From Botryotinia globosa (lineage: Eukaryota; Ascomycota; Leotiomycetes; Helotiales; Sclerotiniaceae), in the NCBI GenBank assembly GCA_014898425.1, contig RCSZ01000016.1, positions 1,054,001-1,118,000 of the forward strand: a stretch of 64,000 nucleotides of DNA, in the 5' to 3' direction. Numbering within the stretch: position 1 is the stretch's first letter; the number at the start of each line of letters is the position of its first letter. Shown piece by piece: positions 1-12,672 of this stretch. Below the pieces are notes generated by a model. It was not told the DNA's origin. It worked only from the letters and a program-made list of their open reading frames with translations, and ran no database searches. The translations under genes were made by a program, and so were the position numbers.

Positions 1-205
1 ATCCTGAATCTGTAATGGGCCCTTTCTGAAATTCACGTGGAGTCAGGACAGAAATAATTATGCTAAGATATGGTGTCGTGTTTTTTCAGAAACATAAAAA
101 TACTAGTCACCATCGGTATTCCTAATCTGGTTCTTGACATATTATATTTGTTTCATTGCAGATATCTATGCTCCTAGTATCGTCGGCTCTACGTAAAGAA
201 ACAAC

Positions 206-2440
206 CTATCCTAAAAGCTCGACAGGAACCTCAACCCACTTATCCCTCAAGTAATCCGCAAATCCCTTTCCTAGACAATCCAAACGACTGCTGCTACTAA
301 CGCCTCTCCCCAGATACCCATAGATCACAAAATGCACTGCCATTATGGCCGGAAACTCAACTCTTTCAATCACATAGCCTTCTTTCCATTCTTCGCCCAA
401 TAACTCTTGCATTTTCGAACGGCTGAAATAGTTCTGGAGCCAGTTATATAGTTTAGGATTAGAGGATGATGGGATGAATATCCCACAGTTGAGATTTGCG
501 CCCTTATCGCCGGAGCGAGCGAGTGCTATATCGCCTAGTCGAACACTTTTTGTAGGTCCAAACGTCGTCAGGGATCGGGGAGAGACAGTGTCGTATGTAG
601 CGCGACGAGTGAATGGTTGATATTTTGGTGGGTGTCCGCATTTAAATGTCTTTACTTCATTGTCGGAAAGGATTACATGCATTTGTTCATCGAGTTCATC
701 TTGAGGGAAAAGCGCTGGGTAATATCCCAGGAAGGGTTTGGGGATTGCAGTACGCATATCGAGGGATGCATGGAAACCTGAGAAGTGTTGAAGAGATATT
801 TCGGTGAGGGCTTTGACTAGGCCTTGGAGGGTTGCAGCTTCGATGGCTTCGGCGAAAACACGACAATAAGTTGTGCTGCTGAGTTGCGTCAAAGGATTCG
901 TTTCAGGCACACCGATACTGTATGATCAGTAACTCGTTTATTCCAAAAAAAAAGCAGGTATAAAGGGGCTCTTACAATTGAAATTCCAAGAGTTCAAAAA
1001 ATGTATCAATTCCAGCAATTTCTAATTTTCTTCTCATCTGCTTTTCAAATAGAGCCCATTTCTCTTTGGTACCATAACCTGTTGCGTTTACTAGAATTTG
1101 GCATTGATATCCGGCATGATAAAATATTGCTGCTTTGGTTGTTGGAGGTGGCGGAAGACCAGTAATACCGGTAACTTTGACACTTTTATCATTACATTAG
1201 TAACAAATCTCGACATGGAGGTAGATTTTTGACACTCACCGATTCTCAGATAATTGAGAGACAGATATATTATCAAGGACGGCAGTCACATCACTATTCA
1301 GATAATGATTACCTTGAATCTCATAGAGAAATTGGGCCACGACAGTATCAGAAGTAATCATCCCACCAGTGGCTTCATGTTTAGTGATTGTGCAAGAACC
1401 ATCTGCTTCAATTTCTGCAATAGGGAATCCTGGATCAATGAAAATGTCCTGATTATATTCAGTGAAGCCAGAAAAGTTGGCGCCAGTTACATAGGCTGAA
1501 CATTCAATTAGATGGCCGGCGATCAAGGATCCAGCAAGCGAGTCGTAATCAGTTTCTGACCATGAGTGCCAATACTAAAATGTCTAGCAGTCAGTAAATG
1601 CCTATGATTGAAACGCTTTCACGAGACAAAAAAATGGCTACATAGGAAACCGAGGAAGGAAAAAAGTGAGTGAAATTGGTGCTATCATTAGACTTACCCA
1701 TGCAGCGGCAATCACAGGAGATGCGTCAGAAACTCGCCCGCAGATTATAATATCGGCACCTTCACGCAAACCCTTAACAACAGCATGAGCTCCGAGATAA
1801 GCACTACTTAACACGATAGGAATTGATTTACCCTCCAAAAAAGAAAACGTATTGGCCGGTAATTGTAGGTCCTGGTTCCATGAATCAAAGTGTTTCGGTA
1901 AATTTCCAAGTAAGGATGCCATATCCGGTCCGGTATGTGAAATCAGGTCATCTCCAGAGACCCAGCCAACCTTGAGAGCAATCCCGCGTTGTTTGGCAAG
2001 TTCATCGACTTTTCTTGCTAAGCCTTCGGGATTCAAAGCTCCTCCGTTAATAACAACCTTGGTCTTTTTCTCGGCTAGCAATTCAAGAGATTGAGACAAT
2101 CCCTCTAAAGAAGTCGAGATATATCCTGGATGATTTCCAGCTCTATATGCCTCTGCGTTCTCGGCCATATTCATCTCTTCCCAGGGTTTGTTAGTTTCGT
2201 TCATGATTCTCACACATCAATGGCATACCTGCAAGGTAGTCACCGGTGACAAAATCGACATTTCCTAATGAAATCTGCTCGTACATCCTATAAGCGGGAT
2301 CACCTCAGGGGGGAGTCAGTATCTTTCTCAAGAACTCATAGCAGAAATCACGAACATAAGTAACCCGAACAATTGGCGACTCTGACGGGTCTTCTGGGCT
2401 GAAAAGTGCCATGAATCGGAGTCTCATTTGACGTCGCCAT
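206..2440 (-). CDS. AtuA-family (DUF1446) acyclic terpene utilisation-like protein, 6 exons
   Basis: I join exons 2440-2365, 2303-2229, 2176-1698, 1574-1240, 1182-976 and 917-206 (reverse strand), which stay in frame and give 627 residues. Every intron is GT-AG and 52 to 123 nt long except exon 4/5, which is similar. The family pattern is clear: an N-terminal RPVRVANCSG segment, then GDPAYRMYEQ, VDFVTGDYLAEMN and AENAEAYRAG, a GRVSDASPVIAAAW segment near the middle, and the C-terminal RSGDKGANLNCG motif typical of the AtuA C-terminal domain. AtuA is needed for acyclic terpene (citronellol/geraniol) use in Pseudomonas; its reaction is not settled, and fungal members are uncharacterised. No signal peptide or membrane segment is visible. 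The start ATG at 2440 is chosen because it directly precedes the conserved N-terminus. It is transcribed away from the CoA-transferase gene at 3212, so the two may share a promoter. Family call is firm; function is inferred. Confidence 0.85.
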
Positions 2441-3211
2441 AGCATCGAAGCTGGGCTCCGATTGACAAGAAACCGATATGTGAAGGTAATGGCAAAGAAG
2501 AGGAATGCAGAAAAGTGAATTTGAAGAGATCAATTTCACATGAAGCCGATATATGAGTTTGACTACATAGTTTTTCATCAACCTCGGTGGCTTGTACCTA
2601 GCCTCAGGGCTTGAGACTACTGCTGGTGATGCTGCGTTGGGTAATTTTTATACGAGCGGATGAAGAAGATCTGCTGTCAAGCTTTGCAGCCATGACCACA
2701 ACTAAGTTATGTATAGTGTTTGATATACAACACACACTCCTAGCGATCTTCGTCAAACGAGCAATGATAAGTCACTGCGGCAATGTCGGAAATGGCGGGT
2801 CTCTTTTCACTGTGCTTGATACAAGATTGTGGGGTAATAGCATGCGGCCGATCTGCGGCTCATACTGAAAGCGCAGAGTCTATTCCATCCAGAGTCCCAA
2901 ATAGGAAATTTCTCGTGAAACTATCATCGGCTTAAAAGACTCGGACAACAACACGTGGACGACAACCACCCAGAGCTTCTTTCGTGTCAGTTAATTCACT
3001 GTCTGAATGTTTTCTTATAGTAAAAGTATGGAAATGGCGTGTCACTTGAGTCGAGACCCGTTGATGGGTTCCCGGACTAAAGTTAGAATCTGTTGAAAAG
3101 CTTGATATTGTGGCTACCACTCTGTCAGTATGAGCACTCCTATAAAGAGCTTCCCGTGGAACGTACCTTTTCAAGTATCATTTGTCACTCAATAGATATA
3201 ATAAGACGATC
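2441..3211. promoter_or_regulatory. Divergent intergenic region between AtuA-like and CoA-transferase genes
   Basis: This 771-bp gap separates the start codons of two divergently transcribed genes and so must hold both promoters. A CCTCGG hexamer lies at 2582-2587. That hexamer is the binding core known for the fungal fatty-acid regulators FarA/FarB, but one copy in this length is not statistically remarkable. Open frames in the gap lack family features and are not called. Confidence 0.5.
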
Positions 3212-5517
3212 ATGTATTCTGTACCAGAAGAGACCAAAAAGGTTTTCCAACAAGGGATATTGGAAAATCCCACCATCATACCCAACCTGCCGAAGGACTT
3301 TCAAGATCATGCCAAGAAGATCAAATTTGAAGGACAGGATGCTCCAACTTTACCAATAAATTGGCGGTTCGCTGAGAGTATATCTTCAATCAAAGCTTTG
3401 GAAGCGACGGTGCTTTTATCGCTGTTGAAAAAGAAATATGATGTGGAGCCAAAAGAAGTTATCATAAACACGTGAGTAACCTTGATCTTACTATAGCGAC
3501 ACCGTCTCGTCTCCTATATTCACACCCTTACCCCTTCCATCACATCTAGGGTTGGGCAAATTATATAATCCGGCTGAGGATTACATATTTTTATAATATA
3601 ACGTTTTTTGATTGGTATAAAATATCACGCCAAGATTATGCACGTGATTTGATGGCCAATCAAACCTTTAGAATGAATGAAAGTGGGGAAAATTCGAAGG
3701 TATTCTTCGATGGGTTGTTAAAAAAGCTATTATGGATTTTTATATCACATGATTCATATCATGTGATATAAAATCGTATGATTTCAAGAAAAAAATCTTA
3801 TTTTTAAGGATTTCGGCTTGATTTTTCTTTCAAATTTATTGTATAGGAAAAATCGATATATAATTTGCTTGACTAATATTATATATCATAATTTGTTGAT
3901 CAATACGTTCAAATATTATATTATATATGCCCAACCCTAATCACATCACGTCCGCCTTCGCTTTCGCTTTCGCAACGTCAGTTAACATATTACAATAAAT
4001 ACAGCGATCATGCACAGCTTTTTATCATGTCTACTCTATTGTGGGAGATTAACCACGAAGGAACCAAGGTGAAACTATTAAATGGCTCTGATCCGAATTC
4101 TGAAAATGGAAAACTTCTTGCAAAATGGTTCCCTTCAACCGATCTTCACAGATTACAAGCAACACATCATCGTGCCTCTTGTACAAACATTTACAAGACA
4201 AAAGATGGAAAGTACTTTCATATACATGGTAAGAGTGCTTCTAGATGATTTTGGAGATGTCATACTTGCTCACTTCTTTCAGGAAGCATGAATCCAGATC
4301 CTAGCTTGGATAGTATTGGACTACCTCATGAAATGGACCAGCCAAGCGTCGAAGCGTCTTGGAACCCGTTTATAGAAAAGATAGGACAAATAGAATCAGA
4401 TGACATGCAAAGAATAGCATCAGATGAGTACAAACAGGCAGGAACGATTTGTTGGACAAAGGAGGAATACAAAAATAGCGAGCATGGCAAAGCCAATGCT
4501 AACGTTGGATTGTTTGAAATCAGACATCATCCAAATACCACCCAAGTTGCAAGTTGGTGGCCCGAAACCGAGCAAACAAGCCCAAAGCGACCTTTGGCTG
4601 GCTTGAAAATCGTTGACATTACCCGAGTCATCGCAGCTCCAGCAATCGCAAGGGGTTTGGCAGAATTGGGTGCAAGTGTCATGAGGATCACTCCTCCACA
4701 TCTTCAGGACTACTCTCAACTGCACTGCGATCTGAATTGGGGAAAATGGAACACCCATTTGGACTTCAGGAACAAGGATGATTTTGAGAAAGCCAAGGAA
4801 CTCATCCGAGATGCAGATGTTGTTGTTACGGGTTACAGACCGGGAGTCCTTGATAAATATGGGCTCGGGAATGATGGCATTCGCGAGCTAGTCAAAGGCA
4901 GAAGTCGAGGTATTATTATCGCAAGAGAAAATTGTTACGGATGGCATGGTCCTTGGTCATATCGAAGTGGATGGCAACAAATTAGCGACGCAAACTGTGG
5001 TGTCTCGATGGAATTTGGTCGAGCTATGGGTAATGATGAGCCTGTCACACCTATCTTACCGAACTCGGATTATTGCGCTGGAGTCTCAGGTATTGTTGGA
5101 ATTCTTCAAGCACTGATACAGCGCTCAGAAACTGGTGGCTCCTACGAAATGGATGTTGCTCTAAACTACTATTCTCAGTGGCTTGTCAACTCATGTGGCA
5201 TGTATCCACAGAAAGTTTGGGAGGATCTGTGGTCAAGGAACTGCAAACCTGTCTTCCGACACTTCCACAATATGAATTATACAATGTCCAGGCTATTCCA
5301 GACCCTAATCAAGTCAGGCACCGGCAAAAGTATTTTACGCGATGAATTCTTCGAGAATAGAGAGACTAAGGCTGTCGGGGTAAACATCAAAACTGTAAAA
5401 CCTATTTTAAGGTTCCCAAACAAAGAAGTGGAATTGAGGTACAATGTTGGTACCAGAACAAACGGTGTTGATGCTGCGCATTGGCCGACTGATCTGATGA
5501 CAGAAATAGTAGTATAA
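3212..5517 (+). CDS. Family III CoA-transferase (CaiB/BaiF-like), 3 exons
   Basis: Exons 3212-3471, 4005-4228 and 4283-5517 join in frame to 572 residues, the usual size for the long fungal CaiB/BaiF-like proteins. The diagnostic block follows PLAGLKIVDITRVIAAPAIA, with GLAELGASVMRI shortly after, then the NHLDF-like turn and a DVVVTGYRPGVLDKYGLG segment, all in the nucleotide-binding-like core of the family. A FHIHGSMNPDPSLDSIGLP segment spans the second splice junction, which supports the junction. Members move CoA between acyl-CoA and free acids, commonly to activate carnitine, oxalate or branched acids; the substrate here cannot be read. The first intron is 533 nt because a hAT-type MITE lies in it; without the element and one target copy it would be about 132 nt. 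The gene is divergent from the AtuA-like gene, suggesting one catabolic pathway. Confidence 0.85.
3547..3939. mobile_element. hAT-type MITE in the first intron of the CoA-transferase gene
   Basis: The 393-bp element begins TAGGGTTGGGCA and ends with its exact inverse TGCCCAACCCTA. It is flanked by perfect 8-bp target duplications ATCACATC at 3539-3546 and 3940-3947. Eight-bp duplications with a TAGGGTTGGG-like end are the hallmark of the hAT superfamily. The interior is AT-rich with no long frame, so it is non-autonomous. Confidence 0.9.
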
Positions 5518-7610
5518 ATGCCTATCAATTTTTACTGTTATTCCCTTCTAAGTAACAATGACACCCCTTTGAAACTAGAGAGGCTGTATCGAGAGGTGGT
5601 AAGTCGCTCCACTACTGTGTCAGTTGCCGAAATGATATATCACTCCCTCTGAAAACAACTTAAGACTCCTCACTCCCAGGAACCCTCCCAAAATGCCAAG
5701 AGAGTGTCGATCCTACCTTGTACTCTTCTTCGTTTTCCGTCTCTATCTCGCGTGTCATTTACCAGCATCTCGACCTTACCGGAGACCCCATTGCACTCAG
5801 CCACAGAACCAACCGACAATTCACCACTATCCCGCCAGTCCTATTGCTACAAACGATATAACATATTCGATTTTGAAGGCTCGTTCCACATTTCCATCTC
5901 TAGGATCAAATTTTGTATCAATTAGTCATTCTCAAGAGAAGAGGCGCAACTTGCCCATAAAAAAACATCATATTGAAAAAAAGATTAAAAAATACCTTAG
6001 AGACATTGCAATCAGTCCTACAACAGATATTAGAAATAATTCTATTCCAATAAGAGCTATCATCTAGACAGGAATGATACTCGATCTAAAGAATATATTT
6101 CCCAAATTCTAATATCCAAATGTTTTTTTTACCGAGGAAAGGCACACCATAATAAACACTTATAAAGACATTGAATTGAAAAAGATAACACAACGTTGCA
6201 CATGTATTTATTTTACCATTAACACTTCAGGGAAACTCGCTAAAATATAAATCATCGAATATAACGTTTTGATAAATAGAAACAAGGAAATTGACAAACC
6301 ACTATTGATTATTAATAGAAAGAAAGATCCATTCATAGATTTTCAGTCTTACAGAAAAGACTATACATAATACAGCTATGAAGTATCCTGATCCTAAATT
6401 GGAATTCACAAGTTTGCCTATTACACACAACTCGGCTATCATAAAAATTCAATAACTATAAATAGATTGGATCAAAGAAACATTCGAAAGCGAAGCAATA
6501 AAAAGCTATGGAAAGATACACTCAGAAAAAGGAAAATTGATACAGGAAAGAAGTATTGTTTCGAAAAGACCGAAAGAGAATTTTGGATTTGAAACTAGTT
6601 AGTTTATAATAAGCACAACCAAGCATCATCACAAATCTAAAACGACATACTTGCAGAACTACAAAAGAAAGTTTTCAATAATTTAATCTAGAATATGGAA
6701 ATAGAAACCTTTCAAATGATCAGCCCAATTAAGCATCCTGGACCCTCCCATCCACTTCAGGTACTGGATAGCTCCTTGAAGTAGATACTTTCTATCTAAT
6801 TTAGATTTTTGAGTTTCTTGTACAGATATGATGATCGCTTGTGTATTGAAAATCATGACTGAGCTTGATCATGTATCTGAATCTTCCTAGTATTGGCTAA
6901 TAATACTGGAAAAGACGTGATACTAGAGCGGGTATCAGCACAACCTCCTGACGACGAGGGAAATAAAGTTAAAGGCGCCCAAAGCCCCAGACCACGGCAT
7001 TGGCATCGGCTTCAAGGAATACACGACGTTATGAGTTTTAGAGAGGGGAAGATAACGGATCAATCACAGAGATTGGTCAAAGTGACTTGAGGGGTGAGAC
7101 CCCTGGTCAATACCAAGCATCACACAACTTCAATCATTGCTAAGATAACGAGAGATTTATCTCAATACAGATACACAATTCGAGCAAGGACGTCATATCT
7201 CCCCGAGAATCTATTCTAGTAAATCTGAGGTTGCATCAAAAGTTTTCTGGGGGTAGTATGTATTATCGTCGTTGATAACGAAATGCATGTAACCTATGAC
7301 GAGCTTTCGTGATTAGATGCACATCAACCACACAGCTGCGTTATCGATCCTAGCATCTGGTACTTCTACACTGCTGATTGCGACCCCAGTAGTGGCGCAA
7401 TGAAAAGGTAGAGTGTGGGATTTTATGATGTTAGACAATTGGTCGCTCCGAACGTCGTACATTATCACGGCTGTGATGCAATATCTCGCCAATTGTGCGA
7501 GCTGAGATATGGAGTTGTTATGGCCATAGAAAAGCTGCTCGATTTTGGTACTTATCTATGAGTCTCGCCGTGAGTAATGAAGATTCAACTGCTGGAGACT
7601 TGTAATCAAG
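5518..7610. other. Intergenic stretch without a supported gene
   Basis: This stretch is AT-rich, especially 6060-6700. The open frames near 5693-6067 and 6893-7090 have no family features, no convincing splice partners and biased composition. I see nothing else in it. Confidence 0.5.
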
Positions 7611-9731
7611 ATGTCGGAGACCAAAGATTCAGAAACTGTGGTAAATCGCCATACTGGAGAAGCGGAATTCAGGGAACTTGGAGCGCTAGAATTCGTTCAT
7701 GAATGCGGAAACAATGGATCGAAACCATCATATCAAGAAGCTTCAGGAGCACCAGTCGAAAATGAATCGCCTCTTGGTCTGCAAGTTACGTGGTTCACTA
7801 CAATCTTCTAGAACATTGGTATTGCTCACCCCATTCACAGCTCAGAAAAGACCACTAGTTACCTACAGGTCAAATGATTGGCACAGGTGTCTTCTCAAAT
7901 CGTACGTTCCAACACATATCACATAAAACTCAGGCTAATATTTTCCAGCCGCAAGCATCTTGTCAGCAGTAGGTTCAGTCGGTCTAGCTATGATCTATTA
8001 GACACTCGGTCTACTAATCTCCGGTTGTCAATTTTCAATCTATACTGAACTTGCCAGTTTCTTCCCGAATAGATCTGGAGCTGAAGTGATGTATCTGGAA
8101 CAAGCGTATCCGAGACCAAGATATCTGCTTCCGACCACGTTCGCTGTGCAATCGTTTTGCTTTCTTTCAGTAGTAGTAATGCTATTGGTAAGTGGCTTCT
8201 CAAAGTTACAATGAGTATCAATGAAAACTACTGATATGATTAGTCATGGGTAATTATCTGTTTGCTATGGCTGGTTACACACCCTCATCTTGGGAGCAGA
8301 AGGGACTGGCAGTTGCTTGCATAACTTTCATTACCCTTCGTTAGTATTAATTCCACCTCATGAGATTAAAAGCGGCTGACGTAGTATCATAGTGGTGATA
8401 TTTAGCACTAAACATTCTCTACGAATATCAAACGTGATCGGAGTGATCAAGCTCATAACGCTCGTATTGTAAGTCGAGGCATTCCATTTGCTTTTCTCAT
8501 TTTAACTAATGTTTTCCTTCAGCATCTGAATCGCGGGTCTCGTGGTACTAGGTGGCCACACTAATGTTGCAAATCCAACAGAGAACTTCAAGAATGCTTT
8601 TTCCGGTACAACAAATAGTGTTTATAGACTTGCAAATGCACTAGTCAAAATAAATTTTGCCTACTCTGGATATGCAAATGCATTTAATGTCATCGCAGAA
8701 GTGAAAGTAGGATTTCAATATCCCGTAACAGATGTAAGAAAATTCTAATATCCTCAAGGACCCAATAAGAACCATAAAACGTACTGGACCCGCTTCGCTT
8801 CTCGTTGTGGCTATTCTTTATATTCTTTGCAATGTGGCTTATTTTGTAGCTAGTATGTAACCCCTCCAATCACCTACAGATCCCTCCAATCACCTACAGA
8901 TCCCTACTAACACATCTGCCAGTCCCCAAAGAAACTCTCAAAGCGTCAAATCAACTCGCCGCCTCTCTTTTCTTCACCGCAGTATTTGGTGCCGGTAAAT
9001 CTGTTCGCGCGCTCCATTTCCTCATCGCTCTGTCGGCATTTGGAAACATTGTCTCAGTCACCATAGGGTCATCGCGCATCATCATAGAATGCGGTCGTCA
9101 AGGTGTACTTCCATATCCTCGTATGTGGGCTTCTACTCGACCTTTCGAAACTCCTCTTGCTGCTTATATTTTAAAATGGGGTTTGACTATTCTCATGATT
9201 TTGGCCCCACCTTAGGGTGATGCTTTCAATTTTATCGTGTATTTGTATAGTTATCCAAGTAATCTCTTTTTGTTCGCATTGACTGCGGGATTACTCACTA
9301 TCAGGAGGAACAGAAAGAGACTAGGCATCGTGGACGATGACTTTAAAACGTGGGATGTAGGGATCTATTTTTCATTGGCGGTCAATATTTTCTTATTAGT
9401 CATGCCGCGGTGTCCTCCTCCCGGAGGAGCTAATGGTGGCGATGTGAGCTTCTGGTATGGTACTTATTGTGCCGTTGGCTTGGGTATCATGGGTGCCTGT
9501 ATCCTCTACTACGCTTTTTGGATCTACATCCTGCCGTACTTTGGTAAATACCAGATCCGGCAAGAATTGGAAGTTATGGATGGTAAAAGTTCAAAAGCTC
9601 ATAGGCTGATCAAAGTACCGAATGCTGAGCTGGAAGCTTGGGACAGAGAGCATGATGCGCTGGGGAGGAAAATCGATTCAAGTGAGCCGTCGGAGGATGG
9701 TGGGGCTGAGAAAGTTCTGGAAAAAGAGTAA
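7611..9731 (+). pseudogene. MUP1-like methionine/amino-acid permease pseudogene (APC superfamily)
   Basis: Translated pieces read continuously as a fungal MUP1/LAT-type permease: MIGTGVFSN after the N-terminal tail, ISGCQFSIYTELASFFPNRS, EVMYLEQAYPRPRYLLPTTF, MGNYLFAMAGYTPSSWEQKG, NFAYSGYANAFNVIAEVK, TAVFGAGKSVRALHFLIALS, GRQGVLPYPRMWASTRPFET and a final membrane segment with a hydrophilic C-tail (9237-9731). The reading frame is broken. There are in-frame stops at 7809-7811 (TAG), 7999-8001 (TAG where the family has Trp), 8527-8529 (TGA where Trp is expected) and 9213-9215 (TAG). About one base is also missing near 8151-8156, after which SFSSSNAI is read in another frame. Introns otherwise remain recognisable. 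Live homologues import methionine or cysteine at the plasma membrane. Trp-to-stop changes are G-to-A and the last stop could be a C-to-T change, as expected for mild RIP. Confidence 0.85.
8861..8900. repeat. 20-bp tandem duplication
   Basis: The unit with core CTCCAATCACCTACAGA occurs twice in a row, in an intron of the permease pseudogene. Confidence 0.85.
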
Positions 9732-11103
9732 AAACATTTAAAGGAAACTGGAAAAGTCTGGAATGCGGGGATGTATTCACGACACGGAAGGTCATGGAAC
9801 TTGAACAGTAGATGTCATTTAAGGCTTCGGCAATTAACCGAGCCTTAGCAACGAACAGGCCGCGCCTAGTTCGGTCTCCCAGCCAGGTTATTTGCAGCCT
9901 TTTTCAGAGTATAAGACTTATTATTAGGGATTTCCACGCCTTATTCATATGTACATTTTATTGATGATTGAATTTACTGGATTCAAGCCAACAACCCACA
10001 TGTAGCCATTTGACCAATTGGGGGAAGTAGTGGAGTTATAAGCCGTATAAAACCATCTTGACTTTGGAAAAAGACATCATATCCCCGTGCCGATCTCTTT
10101 AAGTTCAATCCCAGAATCGACGGCAAAAAGCTGACACTGGTGGAAATAATGTCATTTCTTTCCCTTCAAGAATGATTCGTTGGAAAATCACTTTCTACAA
10201 CAAATTATAGCGCGGCCTTTTGATGATTTGCGAAGATACTTCATCACTTCCCTTGGATTCGGGGATTCATATTCTCACGCCATGCATCATGACGCATATA
10301 ACTTCATGAGATCCATATGCGCCAATTGCAACCACTCTTTACACTTCAAAGATTTTCAACGAAAGGTGATAGATATTAGAACCGATCATTAAATCCAAAA
10401 CAATTCAGCCTCGACTAGGGCTAACATAACGGCCATCGTAAATTAAAATTGTATCGAGGTCAAAGATGAAATCAAAATCTACGAAATGATCGAAATGATC
10501 GAAATGATCGAAATCTAAAGAGACGAATAAGAATTGCCTGACTTCCTCCTTATATAGTAGCCTACGCCGAGCTTTCATAAAATAGATTGAGAAAGAATGA
10601 GAATAAGAAGCGCAAGTTATTCGAGCGTCTAACACCGAGCCCAAATTAGCTCGAGTAAACAGAAAGAATAATGATAATCAGCGGATAATGATTGCAGGAA
10701 GAGATGGATAATTTGATATCCGATGGCGGATAAAATGTACCATGAATTAGAGATATGAAGGTTATCTAATTGTAGAGATGACATGGCCACCTCACATTTT
10801 ACCTGTCACGTAGAAGGCTCGTAAACATGCGTGTGCACTATATTGTTTCATGTTGGCTATGCATCGTCGTATCGTTATATTTTTGGCGACTTGAAGGAGC
10901 TCCTCAAGTAGCGAAATGGGTATTTATTTGCATAGCTCTTCTCCGACCATGAGCATTAATGGCTGAGCGAAAATGTCCAAAGTATCCCTCCTAGTGGTTT
11001 GGTTTCGGTTGTGGAATTTCGAGGCGCCTGAATAGGTGATATAACAGGCTCAGTCGGCTTCGAACCATGCTTTGCAACTACGAAAATCCAAAGTACTGCC
11101 TGC
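9732..11103. other. Intergenic stretch between permease relic and pICln gene
   Basis: No supported gene. Around 9820-9885 there are two short imperfect inverted repeats of GC-rich sequence (AAGGCTTCGG pairing with CCGAGCCTT, and CGAACAGGCC facing GCGCCTAGTTCG) just past the permease end. They may be 3'-end hairpins or debris of an old element. Confidence 0.4.
10481..10515. repeat. Short tandem repeat, 9-bp unit GATCGAAAT
   Basis: About four consecutive copies of the nonamer are visible. Confidence 0.85.
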
Positions 11104-12003
11104 TCAATCGGTCCTTGGACGTTTGCTAGCCTCATCGCCCTCATCGTGACCATTTGCTTCAGCCTCTCCGTCGACCTCATCGTGTGCCCTTACCCTTCCG
11201 GCGCCTTCACCAAGTACTTCGACAGATTCTTCACCTCCAATCCAATTTCCATCTGCGTCAAAATATTCCGAAACATTCTCCGCAGTGATCCAGCCTCCAC
11301 TACCTGGAAATGGAGGGGGTAACCCACCATCCGTAGCTCCTTGTTGTACTCCTGGAAGTCCGGTAATACCTTCATATCCGACATTACCTTCAAATTGAAA
11401 TTCGGGACCTCCTTCTTCCATATCTTCGTCTTCGTCTGGTACAAGATTTGAGCAATTCGTTAAAGCTTCGTATAATGTTTGTGTAGAATCCGATTCGGAG
11501 GGAATCAGAACCAGCTCGATAATCGATGGCATATCATCTCCGGCTGGAGAAGGTGTCTCTAACTGCATGAATAACCCAGTTACCTCTCCTTTCGATGCAT
11601 CTGTAGGATCAGGCAGACGTTGAATGGCATGTAAGGATATAGAAGTATAGGGAATTGCGAGTCCAGCTGAGGTAGTATTATTGAATATAGTGACATTCCT
11701 AGATGAAACAAACGAGTCAGCCTTTGCGCAATGTGTACAATGGTGAGAGATGAACAATTACTCAGTAGAAATATAGGCGTCAACTGTCTCTACAACAGCT
11801 GCCTCCGAATTCTGTGCTGGACCCTCTGCGAAAAATGGCAATTCTTTTATATAGTCTCCAGAGGCAGCTGCACGCGCACCTTTAGCATGATAATGTAACA
11901 CAGGTCTAGCGTCGTAGAATGTGCTTGGTGTTTGTGTTTGATGTTCTACTAAAGGTGTGAATGAGTCCAAAGCTGGCGCCGAGTGTATTGTTGATAAAGG
12001 CAT
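11104..12003 (-). CDS. pICln/LOT5-type protein (regulator of volume decrease domain)
   Basis: Exons 12003-11762 and 11698-11104 join across a 63-nt GT-AG intron into 278 residues; the junction reads DAYISTENVTIFNN. The N-terminal half has the PH-like fold of the ICln/Voldacs family: a VDAYISTENVTIFN strand pair followed by LAIPYTSISLHAIQRL and VTGLFMQLETP, then IIELVLIPSES and the acidic helix TLYEALTNCSNLVPDEDEDM. The second half is acidic and glycine-rich and ends in a basic KRPRTD tail that could be a nuclear signal. Family members (pICln in animals, Lot5 in yeast) are chaperones of the methylosome that hold Sm proteins for arginine methylation and snRNP assembly. That role is known for animals and fission yeast and is inferred here. 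The ATG at 12003 is the first in the open frame. Confidence 0.8.
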
Positions 12004-12672
12004 GTTAGCTTTCGGATTGAGAAAGCAAAGTAAGGGGATCTGATGCTTCGAGGTTCCTGATTCGTTTGAATTCGACTCTGAATTTACAGGTTTCGTGAAT
12101 AAATGACAATTTTTTGCTGTCCAACAAATCTAACAGACCCCTCTGGAATTGTTTCTACAAGGCTGAATTGAGGGAAGGTATTCGGAGAAAGCGGCCGCTC
12201 GGACTAATATTTATCCGCAGAAATTCCCACTATCAGAACGTGTGCAAGTCTCAGTTGTGTCTGCTCTACCTTTCTGTTATCGAGCCTAGCTAAGATACTG
12301 GTAGCAAGTACAGATGAATCGCTTTGTTCGCAATATATATTCGTGTTATATCAGTCCGACTCCTTCAACCGCCATGACTCTTTCGAGTGCAAATGCGTAC
12401 GTCGGATATCAAAGCGAGCAAACATAAGCGACCTATCATATTGCACTCCTTCGAATTCCTTCTATTCAAGACATTACACTCTCAATCAGGGAAGGATCCA
12501 TCAAAAGTAAGAAAATGAAGCTAACTATTCCAACAAACGAACATTTGACAGATGTCTGTGGTATATATGCGGAACCCCAACGAGTCCTATACGATTCCAA
12601 GCAACAAAGCAAAATTGCAAATATTATTCCCTTCCTGCACTCTTTATGTATGGTTGTACCTATAGACAACAA
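12004..12672. other. Intergenic stretch between pICln gene and bZIP gene
   Basis: It holds the promoter of the pICln gene and the 3' flank of the bZIP gene, both reverse strand. The forward open frame at 12515-13012 is the complement of the bZIP coding region and its tail. Confidence 0.5.

Noticed and set aside
5693..6067. Possible secreted protein (MPRECRSYLVLFFVFRLYLA)
   Set aside because: The hydrophobic start resembles a signal peptide, but the rest is low-complexity, has no splice partners and sits in AT-rich DNA.
9821..9885. GC-rich inverted repeats as a transcription terminator
   Set aside because: Fungal genes do not use such terminators; arms are imperfect, so I only note them.
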